A stretch of 64,000 nucleotides of DNA from Arabidopsis thaliana (GCF_000001735.4 NC_003076.8:6014001-6078000); one strand, 5' to 3'. Shown: positions 47,759-59,591, counted from the stretch's first letter. Numbers and translations: made by a program. Notes: generated from the letters alone by a model not told the origin.

Positions 47759-48912
47759 ATGGCTCATGTAAGTGAAACTTCTCTAATCCTCTATCCTTGT
47801 TTCTTCCTGTCGTCTTTAACATATAGATCGTCAAAACCTGCCTAATAATGTCTTATCCTCACATAACACCTTTTTTTTTATCTCCATCTCTCTGTTACTT
47901 AGAACCCTCCATTCATATATACACTAGGTGCCAAATTTGGTCACGTGTTTGGCCCTTCACGTTCTTGACTCTTAGCTAGATCCTTGTTTCTTGTGGATTC
48001 TTGAATCTTAAATCTTGAATCCCTGAGTTTTGTTGGTTCTTGATTTTGATTCTCGATTCTTTAGTCATTGATTATTCGATCTTTGTTGGTTTTTGATTAG
48101 AGATTTAATTAGCATATTTATGTACTAATAATTGAATAAATGGGAACAGGGGAGATATGATACTTACAAGAAGAAAAGTGGACAGATTCCTCGGTTTGGA
48201 GAATGGGAAGAAGCAAATGAGATGCCAATAACACAATACTTTGAGAATCCAAGACAAGCTGGTCTGATTCGTCACCAATACACAACAACTTCTTCTGCTT
48301 CTTCCACTACCACTTCATCTTCATCTTCTTCTTCTTCTTCTGCAGAAGCCTTAAAGCTTGCTTCTCACCATCCCCGTCCACGTCACCTCCACGCTCAAAG
48401 ACAGGTTCATTCATCTAATCACTACTTATTTTTCTTAATTATATAACATTTATTTAACTCGATAAACGTAATTAAGTATCTAAAGAAGAACGCGTTGTTT
48501 GTTTGATTAATGACTTGGCGTAGACGGCGGGGACGAAGGAGAAAAGAGGACCACAAAGGCGTGTGCGTGACGTCAGTGCACAGTCGGACAAGTATTACAT
48601 TGACGTCAACGGTGTTAAGCAGTTCAAAAACGACGTTGCTCTGACTTGTAAGCCACCTAAGCCCGTTGATGAAGATCTCTACAAGATTCCTCCTGAGTTT
48701 ATCCATTCTTCAACAAGGGTAAGAGCTCCTTCTCACACACAACTTATTTTACTGCATTTTATAACAAAGTTTTATATATTTTTAATCAACTTTTCAATTT
48801 TATATCACTTTTTCTTTAACTTTGTTTGTTATTTAAAAAGAGTTTTAAAATAAATTTGGTGTTGCAGAAGAGAAGGCCTAGCTTTTTAGCTTGTTTGGTT
48901 CCATGCGCATGA
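47759..48912 (+). CDS. NOI/RIN4-domain protein (At5g18310 type)
   Basis: Four exons (47759-47767, 48150-48404, 48524-48718, 48868-48912) give 167 residues. The first coding exon is only 9 nt (Met-Ala-His). Residues about 13-42 match the NOI domain shared with RIN4: IPRFGEWEEANEMPITQYF followed by ENPRQAG. IPRFGEW fits the [LVI]PxFGxW site cut by the bacterial protease AvrRpt2 in RIN4 and NOI proteins. A poly-Ser tract follows (about residues 50-67). A C-terminal segment conserved in some NOI proteins reads SDKYYIDVNGVK and TCKPPKPVDEDLY. The protein ends FLACLVPCA, with Cys residues placed for membrane-anchoring acylation. Role: probably membrane-attached, possibly guarded or targeted in plant immunity, inferred from RIN4. 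Nothing in the sequence shows a catalytic function. Confidence 0.8.
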
Positions 48913-50430
48913 ATCGAAAAGGAAGAGCGAAGAAGAAGAAGAAAAAGTAGGATCATGAATGAATAATGTAATTTGTTTTTTGTTTTTGTAATTTCATCCT
49001 AATATACAGATATGATATATACGTGGTTTGACAGAAAAAGAGAGCATACGAGTGGTTTTTGAAAAAGAGTAACAAAGTAATATCGTAGTAAACTAGAGTA
49101 ATATATCCTTTTGTCTTGTTACATATCTACTTTATAAGATTTTCTCTCATTTTTTTTTCACGTACGTTCTCAACATTTTTTTTTGTGTTTTGTAAGAGAG
49201 TTTTAAAGAAGGCTTGTACATCTTTAATTTCATAATCACAGATTTAGTAAAAGAAAACACTTACAAAGACTAACTATCCCAATTTTATTCTTCTCTTTTA
49301 TGACTTACTAGTTCATCAATTTACTAAAGTCACAAATAGATGTGTAGTATAGCTTGAGTATAATTATGATTTTTTTTATGAATAAATACATTATTGAGTA
49401 TAATTTTTTTTATGAATAAATACATTTTAGATGTAGATTATAATTATGAATAAATACATGATTGAGTATAATTTTTTTTTGTATCAATGTACATTATATT
49501 AATTTCAATTTTGGAAGGAAAAAACTTACATAATGGTTGTTGATCGAACTAATAATATCCGAAAACACATAAGAGTAACAAAGTCATTGGTAGATGGCCT
49601 AACCAACCCCCACTATATATTTCGATTTCCCTTGGAGTCAATTATCACTCATTCCACTTTTGATTTTTGATTATCCCGTGACCCTAATTTATGAGAGCAT
49701 ATCTATGATCTATCATGTTAATCAATTGTGGGTAAAACTCCACATTTTGAATATGGTGATGGTGATTGGTGAGTGTAGTGTTTTGCTACAAAGTTATCAC
49801 ATTGATTTGATTCTCCATGTTACATCGCCACTTTTTCTTGTCCTTTTCCTTCCAATTTTAGCCCCACATTAGCTCAACCAATTACCACCGACGCCCTCCT
49901 CAAAATCCTTAATTACGATCCATTAACCCCACCATAATTATTTTTAACAAGTAATTGATTATCTCTTCAATCTCGAGTACTAAAAATTATTTAATTGTTG
50001 ATTGGAGTCAACTTAGCATAATCAACACATAAGAGGAGATTATGACCGGCCATATAAGCCGCCGCCTATTGTTAGATTCCTAAGTTATCCATTCAGTTGA
50101 CCTATATCTACGGTAATGCCATTGCCTTCCCTTTGGCTTTTATGTCTATCATTGTCATTATAACCATTATGGCATTCACTACAAAAAAGAGAGAACCTCT
50201 GCTTTTGTAATCCTCCAAAACCCTCAATTCACGATCATGAATCAGAAAGTCAACTAAGAGTAGCAAAACTCAGGCCTCTTCAGGCACTACTTATCGGTCT
50301 CACAGAGACTATACAACTTTTCCTTCTTTCTTTCTACACTTTCTAAAACTATCTAGTATTTACGATGAATTTTGGATCGGTATATATGTATCATGGAGCT
50401 ATTAACAAGACCTGATTTTGGATGATTCCT
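48913..50430. other. Intergenic region with a short tandem repeat
   Basis: The 3' UTR of the NOI gene comes first, then AT-rich DNA. The tandem repeat at 49353-49475 is listed separately. The rest (49560-50400) has higher complexity but no credible frame; the 70-codon plus ORF at 49660 has no family resemblance. The right end (50380-50430) is the 3' flank of PUB46, and a similar 3' flank reappears beside PUB47 and PUB48 (tgatgattcc followed by catgccctctg). Confidence 0.4.
49353..49475. repeat. Imperfect tandem repeat of gagtataatt...atgaataaatacat
   Basis: Three to four units of about 36-40 bp, each containing GAGTATAATT, a T-run and ATGAATAAATACAT (copies end near 49392, 49425 and 49460). 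The units vary in T-run length. Likely replication-slippage origin. Confidence 0.7.
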
Positions 50431-52186
50431 TCATGCCCTCTGTGGCTCTTTACCAGTAACGAATCTCTTTATCCACTGTAATATCCCTTGTGCTTTTCTC
50501 GCTGCACGAACTGATCCTTGCTTCGCAAGCTTCGTAAATGTCCCGTGTTGATTCTCCTCTTCTCCTACCACTTTCAGTCTGGACCTGTCTCTGTTTCTGT
50601 CATACATGTTGAAGACGATCACTACAGCGTTCTCACCAGTCAGCAAGCTACTCGGCTTCCTCAAGATACTGAACAGATCATAGATAAACCCTAGTTTATC
50701 CATTTCTTCAACAGCCCGGTTGTGTGTAGATATCAATGCCAAGAGAGATAACAACTCATCCACATTGCTTCCTGCTTTGATCTTTTTGGTTGCCGCATGA
50801 ATCAAACCCGCTGAAACAACCTTTCCCTTGTTCTCCAGTACAATACAGAGGTTAAAGACAGTGGAAGTGGCTTCTTTGGTAGCTAACAAATCACCCTCTT
50901 CGATAAGATCAATCAAAGCCTTTACCGCTTCCGAGTTCCCAATAATGATCTTGTTAGAATCAATGGCTGAAAGTGATGATAAAGTCGCAGCAGCGTTTCT
51001 TCGTGTCTCATCTGTCCCCTGCTTCAAAGACTTTGTAAGCAGAGGGATCACTAGACAGTTTTCAGCAATCACTGTTTTATTACTCTCAAGAATCGAGAGG
51101 TTGAACAAAGCTGTGACAATATTCTCTTGAAGCTCGAGACTAGAGTCTACTGCCTCGTCCAAAGTAGAGAGCGGACTGAGCAAACGGGTGATAGAATCAT
51201 GGATTCCAGCGACAAAGAAGACCCGAACATTAGGAAATTTCTTGGTCTGGTGACGCAGCTCTTTTGCAGCTTCTATCTGATCTGCAACAGAGGAGGAAGA
51301 GGAAACCCGCTGTAGCAATGCTTCTATGTCACTAGTGAACAGCTCAGCGACTAATTCATCAGATGGTTTTTGATGATCATATTTGTTAACAAGGCACCAT
51401 TGCGTAATCAAGTCACTGATCAAATGGTTTGGTATCCAAAGACGGTGAGAAAGGACTTGTTTGGTTTTGGGACATGTACGTTCATGCTTCAGCCACTCTG
51501 TGATATATCTCTTTTCATACGTCTGAAAAAATAACCAACATAATAAGAGAACAAACTCAGCACATAAACACCAGAATCTGTATCGTAAATCAAAACTTTT
51601 CAAGAAAATTAGATCAATCTCTGTATTTTCTACAACACAAACAAACACATTTGTTTCATGGAGGATCTTTCTTGGCAATGTGAACCATTATAACTCTGTT
51701 TCTTTTTCCTCTGATACTAAAACTTTGTATGCATATGCATAAAGAAACAAGGTGGATTTATATATACACATAAATAGCATTCATATGAATATATCGAAAT
51801 TGAAACACATGCAAATTCAAAGATCAACACACTCGAGCAAGAATCACAAGAAATTGTCAGAAATTTGGCTAAAAAGAAAAAGAAGAGAATAATCAAACAA
51901 CCTGCCCAGAAGCAATGATCACAGGCTCGATCATGATCGTATTGGAGAGTGTACATATAAACTCTTTCGGCACTTCCACCGGAGAAATATCAGATTCCGG
52001 TATCTTCGATTCTACTTTCCTCAGACAAGTCAGGATTCTAACCGCTTCATCAATCGCTTTCACAACTCCAGAAAAAGCTTCAGTCTCATCGCGATCATTG
52101 CCTCCTCCGTCGTTCAAAATCTCCGTCAATACTTTCTGTAACTCCCGCCGCAGAGTATCGGCGTTTGTTTCCGTCGAATCCGCCAT
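50431..52186 (-). CDS. PUB46: U-box/ARM-repeat E3 ubiquitin ligase PUB46
   Basis: Two exons (52186-51902, 51522-50431) encode 458 residues. Role: E3 ubiquitin ligase; in Arabidopsis PUB46 and PUB48 take part in the response to water stress. The U-box spans about residues 72-140 and is split by the intron after IASGQ; it reads [18 protein letters not shown], then [18 protein letters not shown] and KTKQ. The C-terminal 290 residues are armadillo repeats ([45 protein letters not shown]). The N-terminal 60 residues are helical and acidic, as in its neighbours. The ATG at 52186 is used; the frame is open further upstream only from a TTG. It is the leftmost member of a three-gene tandem array. Confidence 0.95.
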
Positions 52187-53834
52187 TTCAGCCGGAGAAT
52201 TCTCGACGAACGCACACGTGTATACACAAAAACCCAAAGCAAAAGAAGCAAAAACCCTAGAAACTCGAGAATTAGGGGAATTTGAGAGAGAAGCGAAGAA
52301 ACTCAAATATGTATGTGAATCAGTTGGCTCTTTTTCTTTAATCTTTAATTAAAATTTTTGATTTTTGTTTTAATTACGTACGCCACCTGTGTATATAACT
52401 GCCACGTCATATCCGCATTCTCTGCATTCTTTTTTGGGAATAGTTTAGCTAACAGACGACTTTCATTGGTTAGGAAATTTTCAGATTCGTTGGTGAATAA
52501 AAATTCTTTAGTTCAGTGTATATTATTAAGCATGCTATGGTATATGATCTAATTAAGAATTCCGTGTAATGTTCTACTGTCACTTTATTAGTCCACTAGA
52601 TTAGATTGTTTTTAGTCTTACCATGGTTGGTAATTTGTATATCCTTAATGTTTAAGGTTATTTTATACTCGTCTAAATAAGATCACTTCCTTTATTGGAA
52701 AGTCACAGCCTTTTTTTTTATATTTTGTATATGATTTTATTTAACATATTTTTCTATTTTTTTATATGCTTGTTTTGGCAATGTTTAGTTAGAGAAAATT
52801 AGAGAAGAGCTTAATTCACTTACACCACGCGGTTTACTATTCTGATGTGTAAACGAAAATTAGAGAAGAGCTTAATTTCGGATTTGCTTCTACTAAATAG
52901 GGACATGTTCACATTATAGATTAGTTATTATAAACTTTTATATATTGTTGTTTGTGTATACAAACAATTATCTTCTTCGTCATATTATATTATTAGATTA
53001 TTACTATCGATATATACAAATAGAATTTTATACTTTATTCCTTTATTTCATATCATACTTCTAGAAAAAATAAAAATTCATAACAACTTCTAAATATTTA
53101 TTAAAGATGTAATGTAAATCACACGATTTGAATTTCTTGTGGTTATAGTTTGAGTATACGAAAAATGAGCAACATGCTGGAGTATGTTACCTTTTTGCGA
53201 GTATTTAAAGAAAATGCCTTCTTTTTTTGTATAGCTTGCTGATGAGTGTGGTCTATAAAGTTTGAAGAAGTTTAGTTCGTTTATCCCAACCAAAATATAA
53301 GCTTTAGTGAACACGATTTAGACGATAAAATAAGCTACACTAAAAATATGATGTCAAACGAAAAAAAGGCTTATATAAAGTTATGTCAAAGTCAAATGAG
53401 TTATGGCTTGAGACTTGAGAGGGAATAAAAATGGGTGGGAGGGATCAAAGTGTGTGCCGTTTCGTGAATGTGACAGCGAACAGCAGAACATTTGGAAGAA
53501 TACAAGAGAAAACATCCACATGATCACTTGCTGTTTCCTTTGGTTTTTACGCAGTCTCCATTGTGTGCGACTCATATTTACAGGTCGGTGTCTTAATATG
53601 GCCATGTGTCATGATTATGCTACTTTTGGTCCCAATGTTCAACTAACTCCTCTGCATCACTTTTAACGGTCGACAAACAACGAAACGTATAATCTCTTAA
53701 ATAAATCAATAAATACCTGAAGCCAAGAAAACATTCTTTATAAAAAAAGATAGAGAGAAGTAGTATACTTGCAAAAGCAACTCAAGATTCTTTGCAGAAT
53801 ATTCGAGAAACCAAAGGAGACACATCATAGTTGA
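52187..53834. other. PUB46 promoter and spacer to the PUB relic
   Basis: 52187-52520 is the PUB46 leader and promoter (conserved block listed separately). The rest is AT-rich. An 18-bp word (attagagaagagcttaat) is duplicated at 52799-52816 and 52858-52875. A moderately complex block at 53400-53670 contains open frames on both strands with no family similarity. Confidence 0.4.
52370..52505 (-). promoter_or_regulatory. Conserved PUB promoter block (PUB46 copy)
   Basis: Contains GCCACGTCAT (52401-52410), a TATATAA word, and a CTTTCATTGGTT...GGAAATTTTCAGATTC stretch (52460-52488) that has counterparts at the same distance upstream of PUB48 (58360-58470) and, for the latter stretch, PUB47 (56217-56260). 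The conservation probably reflects recent duplication, but the ACGTCA and ATTGG(T) cores are unbroken. Confidence 0.55.
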
Positions 53835-54225
53835 GAAAAATATTGATGCATAATAGAAACGGCCTTTTCCACGTTCTCCAATTCATTAAAACAGAGGTTT
53901 AAAACAGCGTAAACAGCTTCACCCGTGGCTGATAAGTCATATGAGTCACCGATTAGATCTATCAGAGCCTTGAGTGCTTCCGAGTTCCTTATGATGATCT
54001 TGTTAGAACCAATGCCTGAAAGTGACGTTAAAGTCGCTGCAGAGACTCTTTTTGTTTGATTTGTCCCCTTCCTCAAAGATTTTGTAAACAGAGAGAGCAC
54101 AAGAAGTTTTTCAGCAATTACTTTTTTATCCTTTCTCAACAGTCGAGATGTTGAACAATGATGTGACGATATTCTCTTGAAGCTCAGGATTCGAGTCTAC
54201 GTCTGAGAGCGGAGTGAGCAACCTA
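53835..54225 (-). pseudogene. Truncated, frameshifted PUB46/47/48-like ARM fragment
   Basis: On the minus strand 54225-54140 encodes [19 protein letters not shown] and a following ARM-type stretch. At about 54138 one extra base shifts the frame (a stop follows as GGA TAA). The next frame continues KKVIAEKLLVLSLFTKSL, then SAATLTSLSGIGSNKIII and [18 protein letters not shown], ending near 53835. It lacks the U-box exon, the first third and the last third of the ARM region. It is closest to PUB48 in the word IGxxxDLSAT. This is the remains of a fourth tandem copy. Confidence 0.85.
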
Positions 54226-54473
54226 AGTCAACAAATTTTTGGTATAGTCGAAGCCGAGAATATGTAACATTCTTTGATATTATGCAAGAAGTAACGTGTA
54301 AGATGAAAAAGAAAAACCCATTTAGTTGAAATTGCTCTCAGAAAGTGTTCAACAAAGAAGAAAAAGAATATTTAGGGGTTTAAGAAGATCAATAAGCTTG
54401 GTACAAAATCTCATCTCCACTAGTGGTAATTCAAACGTGAGCTTGATGATTACTACATGCCCTCTGCGGCTCT

Positions 54474-56042
54474 TTACCGTAAAATCCACTCTAAAATCCT
54501 TTTTGCTAGGCTCGTGGCACGACCTGCTTCTTGGTTCTCAAGCCTCGTAAATGTCCCGTGTTTATTCTCCTCTTCTAGGACCACATCCCGTTTCTCCTCT
54601 CTTAGGACCACATTCTGCAAGGCTTTGTAACTTTTACAAATGTTGTAGACGATGACTACAGCGTTCTCATCATTCACCAAGCTATTTGAGTTCCTCAAGA
54701 TACTGAACAGATCATAGATAAGCCCTAGATTATCCATTTCTTCGGTAGTTTGGTGGTTCTGTGTAGAAACAAATGCCAAGAGAGATAACAACATAGATAC
54801 ATTGCTTCCTGCTTTGATCTTTTTGATTGCCGCACGAATCAAACCCTCTGAAACCGCCTTTTCACTGATCTCCTTTACTGGACAGAGGTTAGAAAGCGCG
54901 GAAAAGGCTTCACTGGTGGCTAATGAATCACCCTCTTCGATTACATGTATGAGAGCCTTGAGTACTTCCGAGTTACCGATGATAATCTTGTTAGAATCAG
55001 TGTATGAAAGTGAATTCACAGTCGCTGCAGAGTGTATTCGAGTCAGAACTGTCCCCTGCTTCATATACTTTGCAAGCAGAGGAAGCACAAGAGGGTTTTC
55101 AGCAACTAGTGTTTTATTCTTCTCAGAAGTCGAGAATATGTGCAATGCTGTGACGATGTTCTCTAGAAACTCAGGATTCGAGTCCTCCGAAATAGAGAGC
55201 GGAGTGAGCAACCTGGTGATGGAATCAGGGATTTTGGCGACAAAGTAGACACAAACACTGGAAAATCTCTTGGCCTTGAGGGCAAGCTCTTTTGCAGCTT
55301 CTGTCTGATCTTCAACCGAGGAAGGAGAGGAAATACGCTGAAGCAATGATTCAAGGTCACCAGTGAACAGGTCAATGACTTCATCTGATGTTTTTGGCCG
55401 ATCAAAGTTGTGAATTAGACACCATTCCTTAATAACCTCGTTGATCAAATGGTTTGGTATCATAAAACGGTGGTAAAGGACTTGTTTGGTTCTAGGGCAT
55501 GTACGTTCATGCTTCAGCCACTCTAGGATATAGCTCTTTTCAAAAGTCTGAACGAAAAACAAAAGAGTAAAATCAGCATATATAAAAACCAGAGAATCTG
55601 TGTCTTGGATCCTAACTATCTGTATTTGCATAACACATAAATGAACACACCAGAATCATATATATATATATATGGATCTTTCTTTTTCTTTGATACTGAA
55701 ACTTTAAATGGAACTTTATATGCTCATACGAATAAATGGAATATCGAAAACTGAAGCAAGAATCACAAGAGATCAAACCTGGCCAGAAGCGATGAGCATA
55801 GGTTCGATCATGATCTTGTTCGAGAGTGTACATATAAACTCTTTTGGAACTTCCACCGGAGATATATCAGATTCCGGATTCTTCGATTCTATTTTCCTCA
55901 GACAAGTCAGGATTCTAATAGCCTCATCAATCTCACAGTGATCTTTGCCTCCTCCGTCGTACCAAATCTCCGGCAGTACCTTGTGTAACTCCCGCCACAG
56001 AGTATCAGCGTTTGTTGACTCGTCCGCCGTCGAATCTGCCAT
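54474..56042 (-). CDS. PUB47: U-box/ARM-repeat E3 ubiquitin ligase PUB47
   Basis: Two exons (56042-55779, 55547-54474) encode 445 residues. Domain order is the same as in the neighbours: acidic helical N-terminus, U-box at about 65-133 ([18 protein letters not shown], then [18 protein letters not shown]), then ARM repeats ([50 protein letters not shown]). The N-terminal region is shorter than in PUB46 by about seven residues. The C-terminal segment carries an extra duplicated stretch ([17 protein letters not shown]) that looks like an internal duplication of an EEEN motif, and it ends LEWILR. Proximal promoter similarity is weaker than between PUB46 and PUB48. Confidence 0.95.
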
Positions 56043-56639
56043 TTCAGCCGGAGATTTCTCTACCAACACAAAGAACCCAAACAAAGAACTGAAAACCCGA
56101 GAAACTTGGTGAATTAGGAGGGAAAGTTTTCTGTTTGGAATGTAGAGAGAAGCCAAGAAACTGTTTTATATGATATGAGTTTGTTTTATTCCTCTGTTTC
56201 TCTTTAATTACGTTACACGACTTTGATTGGTCTGGAAAATTCGGTGATTTAATAAAAATTCTTAAGCTATATGCTCTGATTAAAAATTCTGTGCAATGTT
56301 TTTTTATAAAATTTTTTATCAACGGTTGGTTAGTACATGATTATTTTTTGATATAATGTAAACAAGAGAAGTTGAAGTATTTTAATCTTGAGTATTTTTT
56401 TCGTAAAGTATTTCAAGCGATATAAACAACAACAATCCCTTGCACCAAAAAAAGAGCAACAACAATCCCTAGATTACAAGTCTCAAATTCTTCTACTTTC
56501 AACTCGAATTCTTTCTTTCTACACTTTCATCTGTATATGTATCAAATGTAACTTTGCTGAAACTATTAAGGTATTAACAAGACCTTAGTTTTGATGATTC
56601 CGTCATGCCCTCTGTGGCTCCATACCAGCAGGGAATACC
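56043..56639. promoter_or_regulatory. PUB47 promoter and PUB48 3' flank
   Basis: 56200-56275 carries the short PUB promoter similarity (GACTTTGATTGGTCTGGAAA). The segment 56420-56475 has a duplicated CAACAACAATCCCT word. The right part is the PUB48 3' flank. No gene was seen. Confidence 0.5.
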
Positions 56640-58198
56640 CTAATAGTTAATACACTGTAAAATCCCTTGTGCTTTCATCACCGCAACAACTGATCCTTGC
56701 GTTGCAATCTTTGTAAATGTCTTGTGTTGATTCTCCTCTTCTGCCAGGATTTTCTTAATAGACCTTTCTCTGCTTTTAGCATACATGTTGCCTACGATCA
56801 CTACAGCGTTCTCACAAGTCACCATGCAACTTGTTTTCCTCAAGATACTTAACAGATCATAGATAACCCCTAGATTAGCCACTTCCTGGATAACGCGTTC
56901 GTGTGGAGAAATCAATGCCAAGGCAGCTAAGGATTCAAACAAATTTCTTCTTGCTTTGATATTTTTGATTGCAGCAGGAGCCAACCCCAACGAGATCGCC
57001 TTTTTCCAGTTCTCCCTTTCATCACAACAGAGGTCTATAACAGCGCAAAGAGCATCATGAGTAGCTGATAAGTCATCCAACTCCCCGATTAGATCTATCA
57101 GAGCCTTGAGTGCTACCGAGTTCCCTATGATGATCTTGTTAGAATCAATGTCTGAAAGTGACGCTAAAGTCAATGTAGCGTTTCTTCTTGTCACAACTGA
57201 CCCCTGCTTCATAGACTTTGCAAGCAGTGGGATCACTTGATGGTTTTCAGCAAGTACTGTTTTATTCTTCTCGAAAGTCGACATGTTGAACAACGCTGTG
57301 ACGATATTCTCTTGAAGCTCGGGATTCGAGTCTACCTCATCGCCCAAAACAGAGAGCGGAGTGAGTAACCTGGTGATCGAATCAGGGAGTTCCTTGATAA
57401 AGAAGTCACGGACATTGACAAATTTTTCGGTCTGGAGGGCTAGCTCTTTTGCAGCTTCTGTCTGATCTGCAACCGAGGAGGAAGGAGAGGAAATCCGCTG
57501 AAGCAACGATTCGATGCCATCAGTGAACAGCTCCGTTACATAGTCAATATCAGATGGTTTTGGGGCTGGCCGATCATATTTGTTAGCAAGACACCATCGC
57601 GTAATCAACTCATTGATCAAATGGTTGGGTGTCAAACAAACTCGATAAAGGACTTGTTTGGCTGTGGGACATGTAAGGTCATGGTTCAGCCACTCTGTGA
57701 TATATCTCTTTTCATACGTCTGAAAACAACAAGTAAAGAGCAAAATCAGCACGAACACCATATCTCTGTGTATACGCATATATGTGTCTTTATCTATATG
57801 AATCATGATACTGGGCATTTCATATTCATAAGTATCGAAATCAAAACACAAGCATGGAAATTAAAACATGAGAACTAAAATCGAGAAAGAATCACAAGAA
57901 ATCGAACCTGCCCAGAAAATATGATCACAGGATCGATCATGATCGTCTTCGAGAGTGTACACTTGAACTCTTTCGGAACTTCAACCGAAGAACTATCAGA
58001 TTCCCGCTTCCGCTTCTTCGATTCTACTATCTTCAGTCGATTCAGGATTCTAATCGCCTCATCAATCGATTTCACGGTCTCAACGCGATCTTTAACTCCT
58101 CCGTCGTTTAAATTCTCCGTCAGTACCTTCTTCAACTCCCGCCTCAGTGTCAGAGTATCGGCGTTTGTTTCCGTCGCGTCCGCCGTCGAATCCGCCAT
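56640..58198 (-). CDS. PUB48: U-box/ARM-repeat E3 ubiquitin ligase PUB48
   Basis: Two exons (58198-57908, 57719-56640) encode 456 residues. The U-box is at about 74-142 ([18 protein letters not shown], then [18 protein letters not shown]) and the intron follows FSGQ, the same place as in PUB46 and PUB47. ARM repeats follow ([48 protein letters not shown]). A basic KKRKRES patch at about 61-67, absent from the two neighbours, could be a nuclear-localisation signal. Role: E3 ligase; PUB46 and PUB48 have been reported as non-redundant in water stress. The protein ends QGILQCINY, shorter than PUB46. Confidence 0.95.
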
Positions 58199-58550
58199 TT
58201 TCAGCCCGGAGATTTCTCGATAAACGTAGAGAAATAAAAGCAAAGAACACTAGAAACTTCGAGAATCAGAGAAGCCAAGAAATAACTGTTATGTAAATCA
58301 GTTATTCTTCTTCCTCTGCTTCTTTTTATTTCTGTGATTTAATTCATTTTTGTTTCAATTATGTATGCCACTTGTGTATATAGGATGACACGTCATACTC
58401 GCTTTTGGGAATTAAATTCTTTTGTTTAGCTGACAGATCACTTTGATTGGTCAAGGAAATTCAGATTCATCAATAGTATAATTCTAAATTCCATCCATGC
58501 TTATCGTATGATCATGTTTAGGCCTACTATACCCTCTTTATATATATATA
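58199..58550 (-). promoter_or_regulatory. PUB48 leader and promoter
   Basis: Carries ATGACACGTCAT (58384-58395) and CACTTTGATTGGTCAAGGAA (58439-58458), matching the PUB46 block. A TATATATATA run (58540-58549) directly borders the Helitron end, so the insertion lies about 350 bp upstream of the PUB48 ATG. Confidence 0.5.
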
Positions 58551-59039
58551 CTAGATAAGGCCCGCCTAAATAGGCGGGTGTACCCAAAATTTTTAAATAC
58601 TCGAACGGGTCTAAATTTCAAAACCTAAAAAACTCGAACCCGAACCGGAATAGGTATCCAAACATATCTCAAATATAAGTATATATTAGTTATATTTATA
58701 CTTATATATAGAAAATATTAGGATGTTTTGGATATTTTAGTTATTTTGTGTATTTTTATATATATTTAAGCAAAACCACTCGTGTTGTTTTGGGAATTTT
58801 TGAAATTTTCAAGTAATTTAATAGATTTGCACACAAAATTTAATATTTCAATATATAAATAAATTTGAACCCGAACCCGACCTAAAATCTTAAATTACCT
58901 CAACGGGTTCTAAACTTCTAAACCCAAAAACCCGACCCGAAATACCCGATCCGAATACCCAAACGCCTAAGGCTAATAATTAATTAAAAAAAGAAAAATC
59001 CACAAAAATATTTAGAAACCAAACATTGTTGAAAATATA

Positions 59040-59387
59040 TCTTATTATATAAAGTATGGTTTTCAAAGTTCCTAATTCATAGGATTGTGCCATGTGTCAA
59101 GTCAAACGATCAGGTGTTTACATGTGTCATTCAAAATTTAACTTTTTTATTCTCTAAAAAAATTGAAAATCTTAAAAAGTAAACAAATTTACATATACTA
59201 ATTTATATGTCTATCTTATTATATAAAGTATGGTTTTCAAAGTTGCTAATTCATAGGATTGTGCCACGTGTCAAGTCAAACGATCAGGTGTTTACATGTG
59301 TCATTCAAAATTTAACTTTTTTATTCTCTAAAAAAATAAAAAATCTTAAAAAGTAAACAAATTTACATATACTAATTTATATGTCTA
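59040..59387 (+). repeat. 174-bp direct tandem repeat, two copies, Helitron 5'-end sequence
   Basis: Copy A 59040-59213 and copy B 59214-59387 have identical length and differ at only a few positions (for example cctaattc versus gctaattc, ccatgtg versus ccacgtg). Each begins TCTTATTATATAAAGTATGG. Copy B is closer to the inverted copy at 59592-59723 (both have gcaCGTGg-type and gctaattc words). Confidence 0.9.
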
Positions 59388-59591
59388 TATATTTATAAAC
59401 AATTAACATTTATTCAACAAAAGGAAAATTAACAAATTTGTCTTTAACTCATGTAATCATAAGTGAAAAATAAAACATTTTGAGAAAAATAGCTTAGCTT
59501 ATAGGATTTAACTTTTCAATTATTTTCATTTATTAATTTTAACTCATTTAATATTAATTTGCATGATGTAAATAAAAAAGTTAAAGTTAAA

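Noticed and set aside
48422..48706. Minus ORF opposite the NOI exon
   Set aside because: Antisense shadow of exon 3 of the plus-strand gene, whose frame and splice sites are well supported.
50177..50190. CACTACAAAAAA word like a CACTA transposon end
   Set aside because: No matching inverted end, target duplication or transposase nearby.
52187..52306. In-frame extension upstream of the PUB46 ATG
   Set aside because: Opens only at TTG; PUB47 and PUB48 also start at MADST, so the ATG at 52186 is the natural start.
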